Of a DNA stretch of 64,000 nt, positions 58,686-64,000 are shown one piece after another. Origin of the DNA: Sternotherus odoratus. Taxonomy: Eukaryota > Chordata > Testudines > Kinosternidae. Position 1 is the first letter of the stretch; each line of letters starts with the position of its first letter. The stretch is taken from assembly GCA_032164245.1 (NCBI GenBank), contig JAVMKO010000005.1, forward strand, positions 59,257,442 to 59,321,441, given 5' to 3'. The notes below the pieces were generated by a model that saw nothing but the letters and a program-made list of their open reading frames with translations, was not told where the DNA came from and ran no database searches. Both the position numbers and the translations under genes were made by a program.

Positions 58686-59064
58686 CAGGGGTCTCAAACA
58701 CATGGCCTGTGGGCTGCATGCGGCCTGCGGGGTTGTTTCTTGCAGCCTGCCAAGCTCCCTGCACCCCCCAGCGTGCCATGTCCCTACTCCTCCATTTACT
58801 TCAAGGTGCTTCCTGCTGCCAAACAGTGCTTTCCAGGAGAGAGGTGGGGAGCCACGCATTGCATTCAGGGGAGGAGGCAGAGAAGAGGCAGGACAGGGAT
58901 GGGGATTTGGGGAAGGGGTTGGAATGGGCATGGGGCCTCATAAAAGGGGTGGAATGGGGTGTGGGGCTGGAGGCAGTGGGGGGAGGGGTGTCAGTGATCC
59001 AGCTCTTGGGACTAATGTACTAGTCTCATGTGGCCCTCCTGGTGATTCAACTTTGAAATCCCTG
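58686..59064. mobile_element. Non-autonomous hAT element, relative of 334-1167
   Basis: The left end caggggtctcaaac is identical to that of 334-1167, and the right end is ttgaaatccctg (worn). Flanks gtctatgt (58678-58685) and gtctatat (59065-59072) match at seven of eight bases. Interior GC-rich with gggatttggggaaggggttg, shared with the region near 6090. Confidence 0.85.
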
Positions 59065-59340
59065 GTCTATATTATCTGTTCAGAGCTGCCAGGGTTTTAA
59101 TGCAAATGCGTACTCTCAAAAATGAGAGCACAATTAAAATGTAAATACTAGACAATTCCTTGTCATTTTTTCCCTTCTACTTCCGGATTTTAGACCTCAG
59201 ATCTTATAGCCTGACTGCTTAAGCAACTGCAGTTTTTTCCAGTGTTAACTTTTAATGCTCCAATGCAGAAGCTCTTTGGCAATTAAAATTTCCTATGAGA
59301 GCCCTTTAAAGGTGCTTTAGTATGTCAAATAAAAGAATTA

Positions 59341-59468
59341 GGGCTTGTCTACGTTAGCTGAACTGCTGTAACTGCACTGGTGTATTAGTGTAAAAACTGG
59401 GGTAATGGCCATCTGCATTAGGCCTTTGCAATTTGACAGATGCAAAAATCCCCAATGTAGAGAAAACC
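59341..59468. mobile_element. Short TTA-flanked miniature element (128 bp)
   Basis: Left gggcttgtctacgtt and right ccaatgtagagaaaacc are an imperfect inverted repeat of the Harbinger-like type. Flanked by tta at 59338-59340 and 59469-59471. Confidence 0.65.
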
Positions 59469-59471
59469 TTA

Positions 59472-60232
59472 AACCCCAGTTTTATAACTGACTGCCCTCT
59501 ACTCCATTGACTTCAGAAGGACTGGAGGATTTTCAATAACTTAGGTGCTCAGGAATGAGTCCATAAATTGAAAAGCTGCTAACTGCTTAAGAAATTTTAT
59601 GATCTGGTTGCTCTTATAAAATTGAGCATCTCCAAGATACCTCGGGAGAAGCCAAGTACTGTAATAATGTATTCATCTTCTATTATGACTCTGTTCTTCA
59701 GTATTGTATATTAATTTTGTGTAAACCTCCAGCTGCCATAGGCGCTGGGAAAGATGATGCCATGTTGCTATAGATAAGTTATATTGCAAGGGAAATACTA
59801 TGTTTCCTTTCTATTGTGCAATGTAGCATGTAAAAAGAGACTTGAATGGAGAAATAATCTCACAGTAGAAAATATTAACTGGCTATAGGATAACACCAAA
59901 AGACAATATTGAGGTTTCAGATGATGAAACTCTCTCTTTTATATTGCAATATGCAGTACTAAAATTATTGAGGGTTGTTCTTAAATACTATCTGGGCATT
60001 GTGAATTACAATTTTTGAAATGAGGCTTGCACAGAAGGATCAGATATGCTTTTGTTTTGGGCACATGGTGATACAATTTCAGGAAAGCAAATTTGCCCGA
60101 GGCCTGTTTTCAATGCTCTGCAAGTACTCTTTCTTTCAGTTTTTAATCTTTCTTACTATTTATATATGCATACAAAATCTGTGATCACACAAAATAGTCT
60201 GATGTTTATTAACTGAAAATCTGATTAAAAAT
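59472..60232. other. Unannotated stretch
   Basis: AT-rich. ctactccattgacttcagaa near 59500 belongs to the motif discussed for palindromic miniatures. Confidence 0.45.
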
Positions 60233-60262
60233 AGCAGAACAAATGGGCCCATTTGTTCTGCT
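60233..60262. repeat. Perfect 30 bp palindrome
   Basis: The left half agcagaacaaatggg is followed directly by its exact reverse complement, with no spacer. Not part of a repeat I recognise. Confidence 0.97.
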
Positions 60263-60981
60263 CAAAGTTTTGCATTTATCAGGAGTTGGAACTGCTCAGT
60301 TGTGAAGATGGTAATTTCACCCAGTTGAAGTGTTTTGAAGCTTGTGAATGAGGACAGAGTGTATTGCGAGTATCCTGCTATCTGAACTAGAGTTGAGTTT
60401 AGTTAGAGACAGCCCAGGATTTTTAATCTCTGAAAATTTCATTTATCGTAATACTAGGTAAGTCTAGTGAGGAAGGGAAATCTGCTTCTGCCCATTAAAG
60501 CTTTAGATGAAATCAGATTGTCTAAAAACAGCTCTGGAGAGACTGCAGGATACCTTTTCCAAGGCTTGATGGTCTCCATATTGTAGAATAGGATGTGCTG
60601 ATCTTCTTTAATCCTACTTCACAGTGATGAGGTTTTTTTTGCCAGTGTCAGTACTGTTGCTTGATTTGATCCAATAAATATAATATTGCCACAAAGGAAA
60701 TATTTTTCATTGTATACAGCACTCAACTTTTTAAAGCTACAATGCTGATTCTGCCTCGATGCCTTGGTTTATAATAAAGGAAACTTTTGCATAAATCTGG
60801 TCTGTCACTTTAAATTAGTACTTGCACAAATGCATCTACCTGGTTTAAGTCTCCAAAAAGTTTGGGGCATCCAAAACTTAGCTACTTTTTTTTCCAATCA
60901 AGTCCCAAGTTAAAAGATAGAGTAGCCATTGTAAATTCAATCTGGAGCTTCCACTTAGATTCTAAAGGGTGAATATAATAT

Positions 60982-61860
60982 AGGAACAGCTCTAGGCACC
61001 AAAAAAGCAAGCACCTAATGGGGCAACACGTTTCCGGGGGCGGCATTCTGGTGTCGGACATCCTTTTTTTGTTTGGAAAAATCCACCAATGTACAAAAAA
61101 ACCAAATAACCGTGAAGATCAAAAAAATCTCCAGCCGTGCAATAGGAACGTGACGTGAAAAATATGTCATGTCATGACACTGTCACTCATGTGAACCTGC
61201 GTCAATGTATTAAGAATAAGTTATTGATTAAATCAGGAACTGTGATTACTTATGTGTACTGTGCCACCCTATCGGCGCCATTCGCGCCAATTTCCATGTT
61301 GTGTCGGTGCCAGTTATTTAGCATGTGGTATTGAATATTTTGCTTGTTTTGAACTTGTTTTAAGTTATTTCAACTTTCAAAGTAACCAAACCTTGGTAAA
61401 GGTGAGTAAAGCATTTATTTATTATTCCAGCCAATGACAAAAATCGGCTATGTGACGAGAGTAAAGCAGTAAAATATAAACTGGAAATTTAAGTTTTTCA
61501 TGACAAGAGGAAGAACCGATTAGATTTTGAGCAAAATTGCTCAAGGGGAGGAGTAGTTTACTTGACGTGTCTTTGTCTCAATGGAAAAAAATTATTACAA
61601 TTATATTTTCTATAAATTCTATATACAAAGTGTATAGTTGAACCCAAATTGTTAGTAATTGTGATGTTGTTAAAATTAAGTGAGTACACTAGTAGGAAAT
61701 AGTTTTATTTTACTAACTATAAATTCTCTGTTTTCTTTTCTTTTTTTTAATTTTAAAAGTCAAAAAACAAAACAAAACCAAAAAAAAAAAGGGGGGGGGG
61801 AAGCCAAAGTATTTTGTTTTGTTTTTTGTTTGGGATGGCAAAAATCCTAGAGCCGCCCCT
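60982..61860. mobile_element. Probable hAT-type DNA element with gene-like 5' region
   Basis: Left end aggaacagctctaggc and right end tcctagagccgcccct are inverted copies; the right arm read inward is aggggcggctctagga. The interior differs from miniatures: a GC-rich patch (tatcggcgccattcgcgcc), then ttggtaaaggtgagtaaag with a good splice donor, and attattccagcc as a possible acceptor. It ends in A- and G-rich runs (61741-61801). It may be the 5' non-coding part of a larger transposon with its coding region deleted. No target duplication was found. Confidence 0.55.
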
Positions 61861-62044
61861 AAATCTGGGTATCTAGATAGCCCACAGTGGTCCTCTTTGC
61901 CCTCCTCCCTTAGCTTTAAAGTAATAAAAATGTTGTTTTAACTTATTTAAATTTTCCTTTGCCTATCTTTGCATGTAGCCAATAAACTCTCAGACAACTC
62001 AATAGTAGTTATCATAGTAATTAAGGCTTGGTGATGTGCAAGAC
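61861..62044. other. Unannotated stretch
   Basis: Short AT-rich interval between the DNA element and the CR1 fragment. Confidence 0.5.
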
Positions 62045-62165
62045 AGATAATCAGGGGACAGGAAGTTGAGGAATTTCCTTATGAGAAGAGATTAAAGGGA
62101 CTAGGATTATTTTTCTAGGGGTTGTGATAAAATAGGCTGATTTCTATAAAATAGTGAGTGACAAC
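62045..62165 (+). pseudogene. CR1-like LINE reverse transcriptase C-terminal fragment, sense
   Basis: Plus-strand reading gives EFPYEKRLKGLGLFF, then frame-broken sequence with gataaaataggctgatttct. This matches the same ...YEERLKxLGLFSLEKRR... region seen at 46437-46862. Frame-broken. Confidence 0.65.
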
Positions 62166-62854
62166 AGTTGCTGTGGTTTTCTTGCACACTCTTTCTCTAA
62201 GAACTGGTTCGGTCACTGACTTATGTGGCAGGAGAAGCCATCAAACTCGCTCTCTCACCCCTCCTCCTCCTGGATTTTGAGATAACAGTAGGTTTAAGAC
62301 TTATTTACATACTTTCTCACTAAATAATGCACTTTAAGTATATTTAAAGCAAACATTATATAGTTTTAAAAGTAGTTAAATTTCTGGACTAGCTAAACAA
62401 TTTCAACCACTCCATTTTTCTCCTTGATATGTGAAGGGCTCTCCTGGATTCCATCCCACTTTCTGTCCCTTTAATAATTTTAATGTTTGTCCTTCTCTTT
62501 TCTTGTTTTTTTTCTGGCTTTGCTGAATCCATAAAATTGCCTCTTATGATGTACCTGAATTCCTGCCCAAGCTCAAAAGAACACCTCAAAGCTATCACTC
62601 CACTGTCCAGTTTTAAAGGGGCTGTGAGCCTAAATGGATTTTCCTCTTTACTGATCTTCTTTCATTGTATAACATTGAGAAAATGAGGAAGTGAGGAGAG
62701 ATGGGTTCTCTTAATTTAGGCCTCATCAAAATGAGTGAGTCTTTCCACTGACTATATTGAGTTTTTAAGTTTCCTGTGATCCACTATACAAAAATGAAGG
62801 ACACACAACAGCATTTATAAGGAAATTAATTTAGAACAACTAAAAGGAAAGTAC
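62166..62854. other. Unannotated interval between two CR1 fragments
   Basis: May be an insertion that split one CR1 copy, but no termini were resolved. Confidence 0.4.
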
Positions 62855-63140
62855 TAGTCTGGTTAACTTGTGAGCCTCATTGCCACAGGATGTATTCCTG
62901 ATGCAAAATAGTTCAGCAAGATTCAAATAAGAACTTGAACAAAGGTTTCTGTTACCCTACCTGGGATAACAATTGAAAGGGACATCGGTTGTTTCTCAGG
63001 AGCCCTTTGTCATTTCTATAAACAGGTTCCTGCTTTGCTGCCCAATCTAAAACCACAAGAGCTGCTGAATATAGGAATTGCTAGTGTGGTGGTTACTGGT
63101 CATGCCCAATCCCATCTGGTGTGGAAAACATGCTACTCTG
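62855..63140 (+). mobile_element. CR1-like LINE 3' part, sense
   Basis: gagcctcattgccacaggat gtattcc encodes a SLPQDV-type stretch followed by ARFK and ELE. This is the NSLPxDVVE...FKxELD C-terminus of CR1 ORF2. Further on, tggtcatgcccaatcccatc fits its 3' untranslated region. Confidence 0.6.
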
Positions 63141-64000
63141 TGGTGCTGTTAATCTGAGTCGTCATGGGAATTGGGATATCTCCTATTTTATAGTAGCCAG
63201 GATAAATACTGCAGATTTCCCCCTCCTGCTGTTTAAAAGGAACCCTCCAACCAGCCGTTCCTAACTCCCTCCTCAAACACCCACACCAAGTCTGGACACA
63301 TCACACATTCCTCTCTGCTGCTGTCCTTGTTGACCTGAACTATGTCTTAACCCCATGTGGGTATGGCATAGGAGTGTGGATCTCTGATGGGGTGGAGGAA
63401 GATACGGTCAAACACTGACTCTTGGGCTATGCAACCCTGGGGAAAGGGGACTTGAATGCAGTGGATTCAAAAGGGTCCACAAATGTCTGTTTACTCTGTT
63501 ATGTTTGTGGCATATGCACAGAAAAGTGATATAAAAACAGTGAGTATCTTGCTGGAAGCTTGCAATGCAACACTACTTTATTTCTTATAACTCAGAATGA
63601 CAACACACAAGAACCCCAAAACAGAGAAAGACAAAGCAGGCTGCTCCCTAAAATGGAAATGCACAACTCACCCCACCTTATTCTAGTCTGGTTGTTTGCA
63701 AACTGACTCTGCTAGTCCCGGATCATGCACTTCCCTACAGACCCCCTGGCCTGTAAGCAGGACCACACAAAAAATCCTACAGCATTTAAAATGACAGCTT
63801 TCAGTTTTCAATACACCTCATGTTGTGGCCCTGATGGTTGTATCACCTCTATCCATTTTCAACTGTGGTTCCATTAATGCTGTGACTTCTGGATGGATTT
63901 GTTCTGTAGTAGAGAGAGCGCTAACTAGATCTTGTTCTCACCCATCATTAGAATTCTGGACCTGTAAGGCTATTAAAAGTGAACTATTCTCTTCCCACAT
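63141..64000. other. Unannotated stretch to the window end
   Basis: No gene or repeat recognised. Confidence 0.5.

Noticed and set aside
58519..59100. 193-codon plus-strand frame
   Set aside because: Two-thirds lies in the non-coding hAT miniature 58686-59064; no homologous motif.
1..64000. CRISPR arrays, operons, tRNA or rRNA genes
   Set aside because: No such pattern was seen; the repeat content is that of a vertebrate nuclear genome.

Overview
This is vertebrate nuclear DNA, very probably from a turtle. The evidence is the mix of repeats, recognised from memory of turtle genomes and not by a search: CR1 LINE fragments ending in the ATTCTATGAT motif, CORE/MIR-type SINE relics, Penelope-like pieces with a GIY-YIG domain, many hAT miniatures (CAGGGGTCTCAAAC ends), a PIF/Harbinger transposon with TTA target duplications, a Helitron-like element, and two candidate solo LTRs. 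Codon-scale open frames outside mobile elements look random. I could not support any host exon, tRNA, rRNA or known ncRNA, so the window reads as intergenic or long-intron DNA.

Layout. 126-1417: candidate solo LTR split by an 834 bp hAT miniature with a perfect 8 bp target duplication. 2992-3068: perfect 22 bp inverted repeat. 6987-7940: Penelope-like remnant. 8432-8900: antisense CR1 tail, then a Harbinger-type non-autonomous element. 10983-11230: a 19 bp hairpin plus GC-rich inverted repeats. 13390-21400: LINE/SINE relics, two hAT copies, a 145 bp Penelope-derived unit with a 13 bp target duplication, and a CR1 tail. 23305-28244: a MIR-type SINE carrying a TTA miniature, followed by a 4.6 kb two-gene Harbinger. 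29356-34910: miniatures and SINE relics. 35341-37262: Helitron-like element filled with strand-switching C/G-rich repeats. 40293-45870: CR1, MIR and hAT copies, some nested. 46437-47600: CR1 inserted into CR1. 49801-53355: relics and a second Harbinger derivative with a GC-rich array. 54760-55559: second candidate solo LTR. 57622-63140: further hAT, Harbinger-type and CR1 fragments.

The only coherent gene set is the Harbinger at 23651-28241. A plus-strand trihelix (Myb/SANT-like) DNA-binding gene in two exons converges on a minus-strand DDE nuclease gene. Their polyadenylation signals lie about 30 bp apart. In this family the two proteins act together to cut and move the element. Both genes carry inactivating changes here. 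A third, unexplained minus-strand open frame of about 169 codons, followed by its own polyadenylation signal, lies in the intron of the first gene. Several shorter elements have matching ends and TTA targets and could have been moved by such a transposase.

Coordinates of termini were read by eye. Family names rest on motifs and memory of consensus sequences, and no database was consulted.
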